Assembly: GCF_007828865.1 (NCBI RefSeq)
Contig: NZ_VIVK01000001.1
Span: 6,200,001-6,264,000, forward strand
Direction of reading: 5' to 3'
Length of the DNA: 64,000 nt
From: Kribbella amoyensis
GTDB lineage: Bacteria; Actinomycetota; Actinomycetes; Propionibacteriales; Kribbellaceae
Shown here piece by piece: positions 26,621-35,248 of the stretch. Each line of letters opens with the position of its first letter. Position 1 is the first letter of the stretch. The notes beneath the pieces were generated by a model that was given only the letters and a program-made list of their open reading frames with translations, searched no databases and was not told where the DNA came from. The position numbers and the translations under genes are program-made.

Positions 26621-27256
26621 ATGAACCATCGTTCCGCCGACATCGGAGCGCGCGCGATGCGACGGCGTACCGCGCTCGGGCTCAGCCGGGCCGAGGTCGC
26701 CACGCGGGCCGGGCTGAGTCCGGAGCGGGTCGAGGACTTCGAGAGCAGACCGGTCGCGCTGACCGGTGGCGAACTGCTGCGGGTCGCGACCGCGCTCGAC
26801 ACGACGATCGCCGCCCTGACCGGTGGACCGGCGGATCGCCCGCCCGGCAGCGGGTCCGCCGCCGACCGGGCGACGCTGGAGCCGATGCGGCGGGAGGAGT
26901 GTGTCGCCCTGCTCAAGAAGGGTGGCATCGGCCGGATCGCCTTCACCGCGGCCGACGGCCTGGTGATGGTGCCGGTGAACTTCTGCTACGTCGGCGACCA
27001 GATCATCTTCCGGACGGCGGCGGACAGCACGCTCGCGCAGTACGATCTGGCGCCGGTGGCGTTCGAGATCGATGCCGTCGACGACGCGCTGCGCGGCGGG
27101 TGGAGCGTCCTCGTCACTGGCATGGTGCGCCCGGCCACCGGGCAGGAGTCGCTGGCCGCGCGCGGTCTGGTGGAGCCCTGGGCCGGCGGCGACCGTGCGG
27201 TGCATGTGGTGATCGATCCGGAGCAGATCACCGGCCGCCGCATCGTCACCTTCTGA
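26621..27256 (+). CDS. Helix-turn-helix fused to pyridoxamine-5'-phosphate-oxidase-like flavin/heme-binding domain
   Basis: 211 residues. The N-terminus (about 8-68) is an XRE/Cro-type HTH (ALGLSRAEVATRAGLSPERVEDFES). The C-terminus (about 88-211) is a PNPOx-like split-barrel (RREECVALLKKGGIGRIAFTAADGLVMVPVNFCYVGDQIIFRT). Split-barrel proteins of this group bind FMN, F420 or heme and are common in DosR-type regulons (Rv2003c/Rv3131-like neighbours). Fusion to a DNA-binding domain suggests a redox- or ligand-sensing regulator. ATG 26621 has only a weak AGGGCAG ribosome site. Confidence 0.88.
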   Translation: MNHRSADIGARAMRRRTALGLSRAEVATRAGLSPERVEDFESRPVALTGGELLRVATALDTTIAALTGGPADRPPGSGSAADRATLEPMRREECVALLKKGGIGRIAFTAADGLVMVPVNFCYVGDQIIFRTAADSTLAQYDLAPVAFEIDAVDDALRGGWSVLVTGMVRPATGQESLAARGLVEPWAGGDRAVHVVIDPEQITGRRIVTF

Positions 27257-27262
27257 GCGTCG

Positions 27263-28162
27263 TCACCAGACGCTCGGTTGCTCGGCCGGCTCCGGCGGCG
27301 CGTGGACCACCGCGACCGGGCAGGTCGCGTGGTGAAGGACGCCGCGGGCAACCGATCCCAGCAGCGCCGTCGTGACCTGCGCGTGGCGCCGCCCGCCGAC
27401 GACGAGCAGTTGCGCGTCCACGTCGCTCGCGGCCGTGATGATCCCGTCCACCGGATGCCCTCTGCGGACTTCCGTCTCCAGCACGACGGCAGGGTTCTCG
27501 GCCTGCCACTTCTCCACGAAGGCGGACGCCCGGCGGCGGGCCGATCGCGCCCACTCCTCGTCCACGCCGGCGACGGTCATCGCGTCCCAGCTGTAGATCG
27601 CCGGCAGGTCCCAGACATGGATCATCCGTACCGCGACGTGGTGCGCCAGGGCCGCGCCGACCGCGAAGTCGATCGCCGCGCGGTCCTTGCCGAAGTCCCC
27701 CGCCACGGCGACCAGGATCGGGCCGGCGTGCTGGGCCGGACGCCAGTGGTCCGGAACGACGACCACCGGAGCCGACGCACGGGTCGCGGCGGCCTCCGAC
27801 GTGGAGCCGATCAGCAGCCGCTTGAACTGGCCCATCCCCCGCCGGCCGACCACCAGCATGTGGGCGTGCTCGGCGAGTTCGTTCAAGGTGGCCGCGGGCG
27901 GCCCGACCGCGAGATCCGTCTCCAGGTCGAACTCACCCGGGATCTCGTCCAGGTACTGCTGGACGGCGGTCACCAGGCCGATCGCCGCGTCCTCGGCCTG
28001 GGTCGGCTGCCAGGACGGCGACTGCCGGATCCGTTGGTCGATCACGTGCACGGCTCGTAGCGGCTCCCGGCGCAGGAGGGATTCCTGCAGTGCCCATTCC
28101 AGTGCACCCGTCTCGCGCCAGGAGCCTTCGATCCCCACGTGGATGACCGGTTCGACGGTCAT
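27263..28162 (-). CDS. Tandem-domain universal stress protein
   Basis: 299 residues with two Usp domains (about 5-142 and 150-288). Each ends in the ATP-binding pattern: VVGRRGMGQFKRLLIGSTSEAAATRASAPVVVV (G-2x-G-9x-G-S/T) and VVGGRRHAQVTTALLGSVARGVLHHATCPVAVV. Double-Usp proteins of this kind are hallmark members of actinobacterial dormancy regulons. It starts 4 bases after the DoxX-like stop, so the two form one operon whose promoter lies before 28727. Confidence 0.95.
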   Translation of the reverse strand: MTVEPVIHVGIEGSWRETGALEWALQESLLRREPLRAVHVIDQRIRQSPSWQPTQAEDAAIGLVTAVQQYLDEIPGEFDLETDLAVGPPAATLNELAEHAHMLVVGRRGMGQFKRLLIGSTSEAAATRASAPVVVVPDHWRPAQHAGPILVAVAGDFGKDRAAIDFAVGAALAHHVAVRMIHVWDLPAIYSWDAMTVAGVDEEWARSARRRASAFVEKWQAENPAVVLETEVRRGHPVDGIITAASDVDAQLLVVGGRRHAQVTTALLGSVARGVLHHATCPVAVVHAPPEPAEQPSVW

Positions 28163-28166
28163 GAGG

Positions 28167-28727
28167 TCACCGCAGCCAGGGGTACCGGTTGACGATGTCG
28201 AGACTGCCCCATTGCCGGCCGAAGCCCCAGAAGTTGCCGGCAGCCAACAGACCCAAGGCCACCAAGCTGATCGCACCGAGAACATGCTCGTCCAGAACCG
28301 GGTTGTTCTCCGGCGGGAAGTTCGCCGTCCACATGAACAGGTACAGCAACGCCCCGGACACCGCGGCAATCCGCATCCCGATCCCCAGCGTGAGAGCCAG
28401 ACCGATCCCGGCCAGACCCACCATGAACAGCGGGTTCACCCACCAGTCACCCACCAGCGACTGGTAGAAATCCGCGAACCACCCACTCGTCCCCTTCCCG
28501 AGGAACCCCGCGGTCGGATCCCCACCATCGACCCAGCCCTTACCCGACGGAGTCGCGTAACCGAAGCCGAACAGCTTGTCCACGAACGCCCACAAGAAAG
28601 TCAGACCGAAGGCGATCCGCAAAACACCCAGCGTCCGCCCGGCCATGATGCTGATGACGGGGCGCCGCTCGACGGCGGCCTCCGTCGGGACACGCGACAG
28701 ATCGTGTCGGTTCGGTGTGGTGGTCAT
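28167..28727 (-). CDS. DoxX/DoxD-like membrane protein
   Basis: 186 residues, AGGGGAG ribosome site. Helix 1 (LGVLRIAFGLTFLWAFVDKLF) is followed by an extracellular loop with GYATPSGKGWVDGGDPT and the TSGWFADFYQ segment. Three more helices follow, the last ending in FGRQWGSLDIV. The pattern matches the DoxD subunit family (thiosulfate:quinone oxidoreductase-like), which here probably serves in membrane redox or stress tolerance. It forms an operon with the Usp gene. Confidence 0.85.
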   Translation of the reverse strand: MTTTPNRHDLSRVPTEAAVERRPVISIMAGRTLGVLRIAFGLTFLWAFVDKLFGFGYATPSGKGWVDGGDPTAGFLGKGTSGWFADFYQSLVGDWWVNPLFMVGLAGIGLALTLGIGMRIAAVSGALLYLFMWTANFPPENNPVLDEHVLGAISLVALGLLAAGNFWGFGRQWGSLDIVNRYPWLR

Positions 28728-28882
28728 GATCTCTCCCCTTCCGGTAGATCCGGCACCTTGATCGTCGGGCCCCCGGAACCCCACGGTCAGAGTCACTCGG
28801 TACCGATCCCCGCCGCCGAACGACCCCACCGGACCGGGACCACCGCCGCCCGGGGATCTGGGGTCCTCTGTCTGGTCGGTGA

Positions 28883-28897
28883 GGGACCTTGCGCCCT
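28883..28897 (+). promoter_or_regulatory. DevR-like box 4
   Basis: GGGACCTTGCGCCCT, 55 bases before the CBS-BON start. A weaker related site, GGGCCCCCGGAACCCC at 28767-28782, lies closer to the DoxX-like gene on the other side of this 225-base divergent gap. Confidence 0.65.
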
Positions 28898-28952
28898 GCT
28901 CGGGCGGGTGAGCTCGAACGATGCTGGGTGCGAGCGAAGGTCCGACGAGGTG

Positions 28953-29543
28953 ATGACGATGTTGGTGCGCGAGGTGATGACGTCCCCGCCGATCACGATC
29001 GAGGCTGACGGCACGATCAGCAGCGCGCTGAAGCTGCTGGACGAAGCGAAGATCACCGCCCTTCCCGTCCTCGACCGGGCCGGGTCGATCGTCGGCATCG
29101 TCAGCGAGGCGGACCTGGTCCAGGATTCCGCCCTGCTGGAGGATCGGGTCCCGCTGACGGCCGTCCGCACGACGACCGAGTCCCCGCCGCGCCGCGTGAC
29201 GGACGTGATGACACACCTGGTCGTGACCGTGCGCCCGAACGACGAACTCACGGTGGCCGTCGAGCTGATGTGGTCGTCGCTGATGAAGAGCCTGCCGGTC
29301 GTGGACCGCGGCGAGGTTGTCGGCGTGATCAGCCGCAGTGACGTCATCCACCTGCTCGCGGCCCGGGACGACCGGATCCGGGCGGAGGTCCGGGAGCTGC
29401 TGGTGGTGGAGTGCGCCGACTGGGAGGTCAGCGTCCAGGACGGGGTGGTCACGGTCACCGGTCCGGCCGACGAGCACGAGCGGAGGATCGCGGCGGTCCT
29501 TGCCGGAACAGTACGAGGCACCCTTGCCGTCCGGCTCCGTTGA
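28953..29543 (+). CDS. CBS-CBS-BON domain protein
   Basis: 196 residues. CBS 1 is at about 5-60 (VREVMTSPPITIEADGTISSALKLL ... GIVSEADLV) and CBS 2 at about 78-132 (VTDVMTHLVVTVRPNDEL ... GVISRSDVIHLL). A BON domain follows at about 135-195 (VRELLVVECADWEVSVQDGVVTVTG). CBS pairs bind adenosine nucleotides and sense energy state; BON binds membrane or phospholipid. The same triple fusion occurs in mycobacterial dormancy genes of the hrp1 type. ATG 28953 is chosen; ATG 28959 is possible. The end overlaps the GH65 gene. Confidence 0.93.
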   Translation: MTMLVREVMTSPPITIEADGTISSALKLLDEAKITALPVLDRAGSIVGIVSEADLVQDSALLEDRVPLTAVRTTTESPPRRVTDVMTHLVVTVRPNDELTVAVELMWSSLMKSLPVVDRGEVVGVISRSDVIHLLAARDDRIRAEVRELLVVECADWEVSVQDGVVTVTGPADEHERRIAAVLAGTVRGTLAVRLR

Positions 29544-31899
29544 CGGCTGGTGCCTGCGCTTCACCGGCTACGACCCGCTCGACGAACGCCGGCGCGAAAC
29601 CTTGTGCACCGTCGGCAACGGGTACTTCGCCACCCGCGGCGCGTGGGCCGGCTCCCGTGCGGACGACCGTCACTACCCGGGGACGTACCTGGCGGGGTGT
29701 TACAACCGGCTCACCGATCAGGTCGGCGAGCGATCGATCGAGACCGAGAGCCTGGTCAATCTGCCGGACTGGCTGCCGCTCACCCTCGCGATCGACGACG
29801 GCCCGTGGTTGACGCCCGAGGAGTGCGAGGTCCTCGACCACACCACCGAGCTCGACCTCCGTCGCGGGATCCTGACGCGCTCGTTCCGGCTCCGGAGTCC
29901 AGCGGGTCAGGTCGTCGCCGGGGAGGAACGCCGTTTCGTCAGCATGGCCGAGCCGCACTTGGCCGGGCAGGCCCTGACCGTGTCGGTGGAGAACTGGTCC
30001 GGAACGTTGCGCTTGGCCACGACCGTGAACGGGGACGTCGGGAACACCGGTGTCGCCCGGTACTCGGCGCTCCGCGGCGACCACCTGACCGACCTCGAGC
30101 CCAGTATCCACGGCGACACCGTGCTCGTGTCGGCGAATACCAGACAGGCGCACACCCAGACCGCCGTCGCCACCCGCACGATTGCCTCAAGCAACAGCCA
30201 GTGGCGCGACCACCTCGACACCACGTCTGCCGGCCGCGAGTTGGCCGTCGAGGTCACCCCGGGCGAGGTGGTCAGCGCCGAGAAGGTCGTCGCGATCTAC
30301 AGTTCCCGGGACCACGGCATCTCCGAACCCGTGACGGCAGCCCTCACCGCGATCGGCAACGCAGCCGGCTTCGACGAGCTCTTGGCCGCGCATGTCCTGG
30401 CGTGGTCGCAGCTGTGGGGACGTTTCGCGCTCGACCTGTCCGCACCGGCTCTCCAGTTCGCCGTCCGCCTGGACCTGTTCCACCTGCTCCAGTCGGTCTC
30501 GCCGCACACGGCCGCGGTCGACGCAGGGGTACCGGCTCGCGGCTTGCACGGTGAGGCGTACCGGGGACACGTCTTCTGGGACGAGCTGTTCGTCTTCCCC
30601 GTCCTCACCTGGCGCAGTCCGGCGTTGACGCGCGCCCTGTTGGGTTACCGGTACCGCCGTCTGCCCGCCGCTCGGCGCGCGGCTCGTGAGGCCGGGTACC
30701 GGGGCGCGATGTACCCGTGGCAATCGGGCAGCGACGGACGCGAGGAGAGTCAGCGCGTCCACCTCAATCCGTTGTCCGGCCGCTGGACCGTGGACGCGAC
30801 GTACCGGCAACGGCATGTCGGCCTGGCTGTCGCGGCGACGATGTGGCGGTACGTCGAGACGACCGGGGACCGCGAGTTCCTGTCCGACCAGGCGGCCGAG
30901 GTGATCGTGGAGGTGGCCCGCTTCTTCGCGGACCTGGCGACGTACGACGAGGCGAGGGCGCGGTTCGTGCTGCGTGGGGTGGCCGGGCCGGACGAGTTCC
31001 ACACCGGGTACCCGGACCGGCCGGCCGACGGGATCGACAACAGCGCGTACACCAATGTGCTGGCGGCCTGGATCCTCGGTGTCGCCCGTCGTGCGCTCGA
31101 CGCCCTCCCGACCTGGCGACGGGCCGAGCTGACCGAATCGCTCGACCTCCACCCGGACGAGCTGGCGCACTGGGACGAGCTCACCCGGCGGATCTACGTG
31201 CCTTTCCACGACGGCGTGATCAGCCAGTTCGAGGGGTACGCCGAACTGGCCGAGCTGGACTGGCCCGCGTACCGCGCCCGGTACGGCGATCTCCGGCGGC
31301 TGGACCGGATCCTCGAGTCCGAAGGGCGCGATGTCGTGGCGTACCGGGTCTCCAAGCAGGCCGATGTGCTGATGCTCCTGTACGTGTTGACGCGCCGGGA
31401 ACTGCGCGAGGTGATGGGGCGCCTCGGATACGAGCTGGACGGCCGGCTGCTGAGGCGTACCGTCGACTACTACCTCGCGCGGACCTGTCACGGCTCGTCG
31501 TTGAGTGCGGTCGTGCACGCTTGGGGGCTCGCCTCGATCGCACCGGACCAGGCGCTCGGCTTCCTCCAGCAGGCGAGCGACAGCGATCTCGCCCCGGACG
31601 GGACGACCGCGGAGGGCATCCACCTCGCCGCGATGGCCGGCAGCGTGGACCTGATCCAACGGTGCTTCACCGGCTTGTCGGTCGCCGGCGACACGCTGCG
31701 ATTCCGGCCCCGCTGGCCACAGCGCCTCGGGACCTTGCGGATGCCGCTCTGGTACCGCGGCAGACGCCTGACCGTCGAGGTGTCGAGCAACCACCTCACC
31801 GTCACGCTCGACAGCGACGCGGACCGGAAAGTCCCGGTCCGCTGCCACGGCAAGACCCACGTCCTGAAGCCGGGCGGGACAGCCACGTGGAATTTTTGA
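29524..31899 (+). CDS. GH65 family disaccharide phosphorylase/hydrolase
   Basis: 791 residues, normal for GH65. N-terminal beta-sandwich (about 1-265, with RRETLCTVGNGYFATRGAW) precedes an (alpha/alpha)6 barrel. That barrel includes GEAYRGHVFWDELFVFPVL (the typical H-x-FWD-x-E substrate motif) and the catalytic acid Glu in GVAGPDEFHTGY (about residue 495). KQADVLML and HGSSLSAVVHA further on belong to the phosphate-binding region. The family phosphorolyses trehalose, maltose, kojibiose or nigerose. It begins inside the end of the CBS-BON gene. TTG 29524 has ACGAGG at good spacing and TTG 29500 is an alternative; either way the genes are coupled. Use of stored trehalose under energy stress is a reasonable inference. 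Confidence 0.9.
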   Translation: MPSGSVDGWCLRFTGYDPLDERRRETLCTVGNGYFATRGAWAGSRADDRHYPGTYLAGCYNRLTDQVGERSIETESLVNLPDWLPLTLAIDDGPWLTPEECEVLDHTTELDLRRGILTRSFRLRSPAGQVVAGEERRFVSMAEPHLAGQALTVSVENWSGTLRLATTVNGDVGNTGVARYSALRGDHLTDLEPSIHGDTVLVSANTRQAHTQTAVATRTIASSNSQWRDHLDTTSAGRELAVEVTPGEVVSAEKVVAIYSSRDHGISEPVTAALTAIGNAAGFDELLAAHVLAWSQLWGRFALDLSAPALQFAVRLDLFHLLQSVSPHTAAVDAGVPARGLHGEAYRGHVFWDELFVFPVLTWRSPALTRALLGYRYRRLPAARRAAREAGYRGAMYPWQSGSDGREESQRVHLNPLSGRWTVDATYRQRHVGLAVAATMWRYVETTGDREFLSDQAAEVIVEVARFFADLATYDEARARFVLRGVAGPDEFHTGYPDRPADGIDNSAYTNVLAAWILGVARRALDALPTWRRAELTESLDLHPDELAHWDELTRRIYVPFHDGVISQFEGYAELAELDWPAYRARYGDLRRLDRILESEGRDVVAYRVSKQADVLMLLYVLTRRELREVMGRLGYELDGRLLRRTVDYYLARTCHGSSLSAVVHAWGLASIAPDQALGFLQQASDSDLAPDGTTAEGIHLAAMAGSVDLIQRCFTGLSVAGDTLRFRPRWPQRLGTLRMPLWYRGRRLTVEVSSNHLTVTLDSDADRKVPVRCHGKTHVLKPGGTATWNF

Positions 31900-31987
31900 A
31901 GACCGCATGTCGGATCGCAGGAGTCGCCTTCGTGGAAGGGATGAACGGGCGCCCACCAGGGCGGCCCACCACCTTGAGGAGACCATC

Positions 31988-32566
31988 GTGACCGCGATCT
32001 ACACCTTCGACATCTTCTCCACCCTCGACGGCTTCGGCTCCCACCACGGTGACTGGGGCGGCTACTGGGGCAAGCAGGGTCCCGAGTTCCTGGACCACCG
32101 GCTCGCCCAGTACAGCGAGGGGCAACGCATGGTCTTCGGGGCGACCACGTTCCGGACGAACGTGGAGATGCTCACCCCGAGCGCCGACGGGACCGAGGAG
32201 TTCGACCCCTGGGTCACCCGGCTCCGGAACCTCCCGGCCACGGTGGTGTCGAACACCCTGCGCGAACCGCTCGACTGGCCGGACGCGACCGTGGTGAGCG
32301 GCGACGCGGTCGAGGTCGTCGCCCGGCTCAAGGCGGAGTCCGACGTGCCGTTGCGCTCGCACGGCAGCCTGGCCCTGAACACCGCCCTGCTCGCCGCCGG
32401 CCTGGTCGACCGCATCCAGGTCACCCTCTTCCCCGTGATCAACGCCAAGACCGGCGAGGACCGGATCTTCGAACGCGCCGCCGACTTCGACCTCGAACTC
32501 CTCCAGAGCCGCACCTTCGACGGCTCCATCCAGGAGCTCATCTACCGCCCCACCCTGCACGGCTGA
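31988..32566 (+). CDS. Dihydrofolate-reductase-like (RibD C-terminal) protein 1
   Basis: 192 residues, GAGGAG before GTG 31988. The fold signature is FDIFSTLDGFGSHHGDWGGYW at the N-terminus and the nucleotide-binding segment RSHGSLALNTALLAAGLVDRIQVTLFPVI. This is the RibD-C/YwjB-like class, NADPH-dependent reductases of unknown substrate. One of three such paralogues in the window (also 49197 and 58756). Confidence 0.88.
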   Translation: MTAIYTFDIFSTLDGFGSHHGDWGGYWGKQGPEFLDHRLAQYSEGQRMVFGATTFRTNVEMLTPSADGTEEFDPWVTRLRNLPATVVSNTLREPLDWPDATVVSGDAVEVVARLKAESDVPLRSHGSLALNTALLAAGLVDRIQVTLFPVINAKTGEDRIFERAADFDLELLQSRTFDGSIQELIYRPTLHG

Positions 32567-32589
32567 CCCAGGCAGGTGCCCAGCCGGGG

Positions 32590-33639
32590 TCACGCGAGCC
32601 AGCGGTCCAGATGGGTGGCGACGAACTCGTCGTCGCGGAGGTGGGGGTACGCCGCCCAGATCCGGTCGAGCTCTGTCAGCTGACCCGCGGACAGATCCTC
32701 GGCCGGATCGAGGCACCAGCGACCTTCGAGCAGACCCTGCCGCCGCAGCACCTCGTGGATCCCAGGGATGCAGCCGCGGAAGTCGTTCGCCACGTCGAAC
32801 ACCGCGGCGTTCGCGTCGGTGAGCTCCGGCTCGACGGCCAGCAACCGGCGCAGCGCGTCGTCGTCACCGCCCCGGGCCAGCTCCGCATCACCCAGCATCT
32901 CGACCGCCTCGCGGACCCAGACCGACCACTGACCGAGCAGCCCACCGACGAACGCGAGGTCCGGCTTGGTGGTCCCCGGGGCGCGGTACGAGGTGATCAG
33001 GTCGAGCACGATGTGGTCGTCGTTCCCGGTGTACAGCGCGAGCTCGCCGGCCCGGCCGGACTCCCGTACTCCCAGCACCACGTCGAGCGTGGCGTACCGG
33101 TCGAACGGCGCCACCTTGATCCCGGCGACGCAGTCGAGTGCGGCCAGCCGGCGCCAGAAGTCCCGCGACAGCACGCGTCCGCCGACAGCCGGTTGCAGGT
33201 AGAACCCGATCACCGGCAGGACCTCGCCGACCGCGCGAGCCCTTTCCAGCAAGGCGTCCTCGCTCTGGTCGCCGACGTTGTACGGACTCAGCAACGTGAG
33301 GTCGTACCCCAGGCTCGCTGCCAGCTCGGCCTCGGCGACCGCCTGCGCCGTCGGCCCGGTGAGACCCGCGATCAGGATCGGCGCCTCGCCCGGGTACTCC
33401 CCCGCGACCTCGGCCGCGAGTCCCAGCACCGGAGCCAGCAGGCCGCGCTCTGGTTCGTGCAAGGCGAACTGGGTGGTGTGGACCGCGACCGCCAGTCCCC
33501 CGGCCCCGGCCTCCAGGTAGTACCGGCTCAGCGCCCGTTGCCGTCGTTCGTCGAGACGCCGATCGGCATCGACGGCCAACGGGTGCGCCGGAATGACACA
33601 GCCGCTCCGGAAGCGTTGCAGAGCCCCACCATTCGTCAT
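32590..33639 (-). CDS. Dihydrodipicolinate synthase (DapA) family lyase/aldolase
   Basis: 349 residues, longer than DapA itself (about 290). TIM barrel with RFRSGCVIPAHPLAVD at the start, LIAGLTGPTAQAVAEAELAASLGYDLTLLSPY (the GxTGE-like strand) and VIGFYLQPAVGG carrying the conserved Tyr. The Schiff-base Lys is probably in DCVAGIKVAPFDRYATL. Members cleave or form C-C bonds of pyruvate-type keto acids. The usual GE of GxTGE is replaced by GP, so the substrate is probably not that of DapA. It is divergent from the cluster regulator. The ATG at 33639 is chosen over GTG 33645. Confidence 0.85.
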   Translation of the reverse strand: MTNGGALQRFRSGCVIPAHPLAVDADRRLDERRQRALSRYYLEAGAGGLAVAVHTTQFALHEPERGLLAPVLGLAAEVAGEYPGEAPILIAGLTGPTAQAVAEAELAASLGYDLTLLSPYNVGDQSEDALLERARAVGEVLPVIGFYLQPAVGGRVLSRDFWRRLAALDCVAGIKVAPFDRYATLDVVLGVRESGRAGELALYTGNDDHIVLDLITSYRAPGTTKPDLAFVGGLLGQWSVWVREAVEMLGDAELARGGDDDALRRLLAVEPELTDANAAVFDVANDFRGCIPGIHEVLRRQGLLEGRWCLDPAEDLSAGQLTELDRIWAAYPHLRDDEFVATHLDRWLA

Positions 33640-33671
33640 CAGCACCTGCCGTCACGCCGCCGGAGCCCGCT

Positions 33672-33689
33672 TATTACGGGCGACCGTAA
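33672..33689. promoter_or_regulatory. Inverted repeat TTACGG-N4-CCGTAA with CCGTAATA motif
   Basis: Exact 6-bp arms at 33674-33679 and 33684-33689 in the gap between the DHDPS-like gene and the regulator. On the minus strand it includes CCGTAATA (33679-33672), the motif that recurs upstream of other units of this locus. A good candidate operator for the adjacent regulator. Confidence 0.55.
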
Positions 33690-33831
33690 CGACCATTATG
33701 TGTGTCCGTCAATGCTCCGGCCCGAACGGCTTCCACGCCGCGCTGCACAACAGGTCCAGCCGATCCGGGGATTCCGGACGTTACGATGTGGACGTGAATG
33801 GCACCCGAGCGGTCCGCCGGAATCGCTGATC

Positions 33832-35151
33832 ATGCCCTCCGCCCACGAGGAGGTCACGGTCGGCGTCGTCGGCGGTGAGCAGATCGTCCACCGGACGATG
33901 GCGCTGGCGCGCGAGCTCGACAACCCCTCGCTGCGGCTGGTGGCCGCGGTGTACGCCGACGAGCACGACGCGCACACCCAGGCGAGCCGGATCATGTCCC
34001 GCGTCGACGTCATGTTGTTCGCCGGTCCGCTCCCCTACGACCGCGCCGTCGCCGCGGGCCGGATCCCGGTCCCGGCGACCTACGTACCGGCCGGTGGTCC
34101 CGCCCTCCCGACGACCTTGTTGCGCGGGGTGCTCGAGGACGTCTTCGATCCGCGCAAGATCAGCGTCGACACCATCTCGCGGCGCGAGCTGCAGCACGCG
34201 TACGAGGAGATCGGCCTGAAGGTCTCCGGGGTCCGGGTCCAGGAGTACGCCGGCCCCGAGTCGGCCGAGAAGTTCCTCGACTTCCACCGCAAGCTCTACG
34301 AACAGGGCAAGACCACGGGTGCCGTGACCACGGTTCCCAGTGTCGAGGCCGCGTTGCGCAAGGCGGGCATCCCCACGTTGCGGATGACGCCGGCGGCGAC
34401 CACGATCCGCACCGCCTTGACCACCGCGATCCTGATGGGCAGCGGCGCCAAGCTCGAGGAGTCGCGGATCGTCACGATGATCGTGCGTGTTCCCGGCTCC
34501 GCCCTGCCGGCGCACGCGAGCCCCAGCAACTACTGGTACCAGGAGCTGAAGCTGTCGCTGCATCGCGAGCTGCTGCGGGACGCCCGGCCGATGGACGCGG
34601 CCGTGATCCCGCGGGACGAGCACAGCTTCCTGGTCGTCACCACGATGGGTTCGTTGCGACTGGCCACGGACAACCTGTCGATGGCGCCGTTCCTCGGCCG
34701 GGTCCACAAGGAGCTCGGCATCCTGCTGGAGATCGGGATCGGGCTGGGCCGCTCGACCCGCGAGGCTGAGGTGAACGCGCAGTCGGCCGTCGACAAGGCG
34801 GCCGCGGACGGTGGCCGGACGGCGTTCATCATCGGGCCGCGCGACACCGTGCTGCAGCTGCCCGCGGACCGCTCCCACCGGCCCGAGCGATCGGCCTCAA
34901 CACCGGAGTCGAAGGGCGCCCAGGTCCTGGCGCTGCTGGCCGAGCGGCTCGACGAGACCGGCGACACCGAGCGCGTGGTCGACGCCGAGAAGGTCGCCGA
35001 GCTGCTCGAGGTCACGCTGCGGACGGCCCGGCGGTCCCTGCGCACCTTGGTCGACGAGGGACTCGCCTGGCCGATGCCGCCGTCGCATTCGAGCAAGGTC
35101 GGGCGACCACCGCGGCCGTACCAGCTGCTGGTCGAGAAGCTGCCGCGCTGA
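33832..35151 (+). CDS. Unusual transcriptional regulator: Rossmann-like sensor, GGDEF/GCH III-like domain, winged helix
   Basis: 439 residues. The N-terminal part (about 8-190) looks like a PrpR-N/periplasmic-type alpha/beta sensor (VTVGVVGGEQIVHRTMALA, VDVMLFAGPLPYDRAV, FRKLY-like helices, then SVEAALRKAGIPTLRMTPA). The middle (about 210-345) resembles a degenerate nucleotidyl-cyclase/GTP-cyclohydrolase III fold: RIVTMIVRV at the start and LLEIGIGLGRSTREAEVNAQSAVDKA at the end. The last 90 residues are a winged helix (VVDAEKVAELLEVTLRTARRSLRTLVDEGLAW). I do not recognise this as a characterised regulator. Its position between the lyase and the aminotransferase/oxidoreductase genes suggests it controls the locus. 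Confidence 0.75.
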   Translation: MPSAHEEVTVGVVGGEQIVHRTMALARELDNPSLRLVAAVYADEHDAHTQASRIMSRVDVMLFAGPLPYDRAVAAGRIPVPATYVPAGGPALPTTLLRGVLEDVFDPRKISVDTISRRELQHAYEEIGLKVSGVRVQEYAGPESAEKFLDFHRKLYEQGKTTGAVTTVPSVEAALRKAGIPTLRMTPAATTIRTALTTAILMGSGAKLEESRIVTMIVRVPGSALPAHASPSNYWYQELKLSLHRELLRDARPMDAAVIPRDEHSFLVVTTMGSLRLATDNLSMAPFLGRVHKELGILLEIGIGLGRSTREAEVNAQSAVDKAAADGGRTAFIIGPRDTVLQLPADRSHRPERSASTPESKGAQVLALLAERLDETGDTERVVDAEKVAELLEVTLRTARRSLRTLVDEGLAWPMPPSHSSKVGRPPRPYQLLVEKLPR

Positions 35152-35191
35152 CCCTGGTTACGGACGCCCGGTACGCGGAATTCGGTCCTTG

Positions 35192-35199
35192 CCATAATC
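35192..35199 (+). promoter_or_regulatory. CCATAATC motif before the deacetylase-like gene
   Basis: Lies in TTCGGTCCTTGCCATAATCC, 50 bases before GTG 35249. The region is clearly similar to ATCGGTCCTGTCCGTAATAC before the 47353 gene. CATAAT is also a good -10 hexamer, so promoter and operator cannot be separated by eye. Confidence 0.45.
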
Positions 35200-35248
35200 C
35201 CGGCCGATGGGGCAGGGTGGCTGCACGCCATCCACCGCAGGAGGTCTC

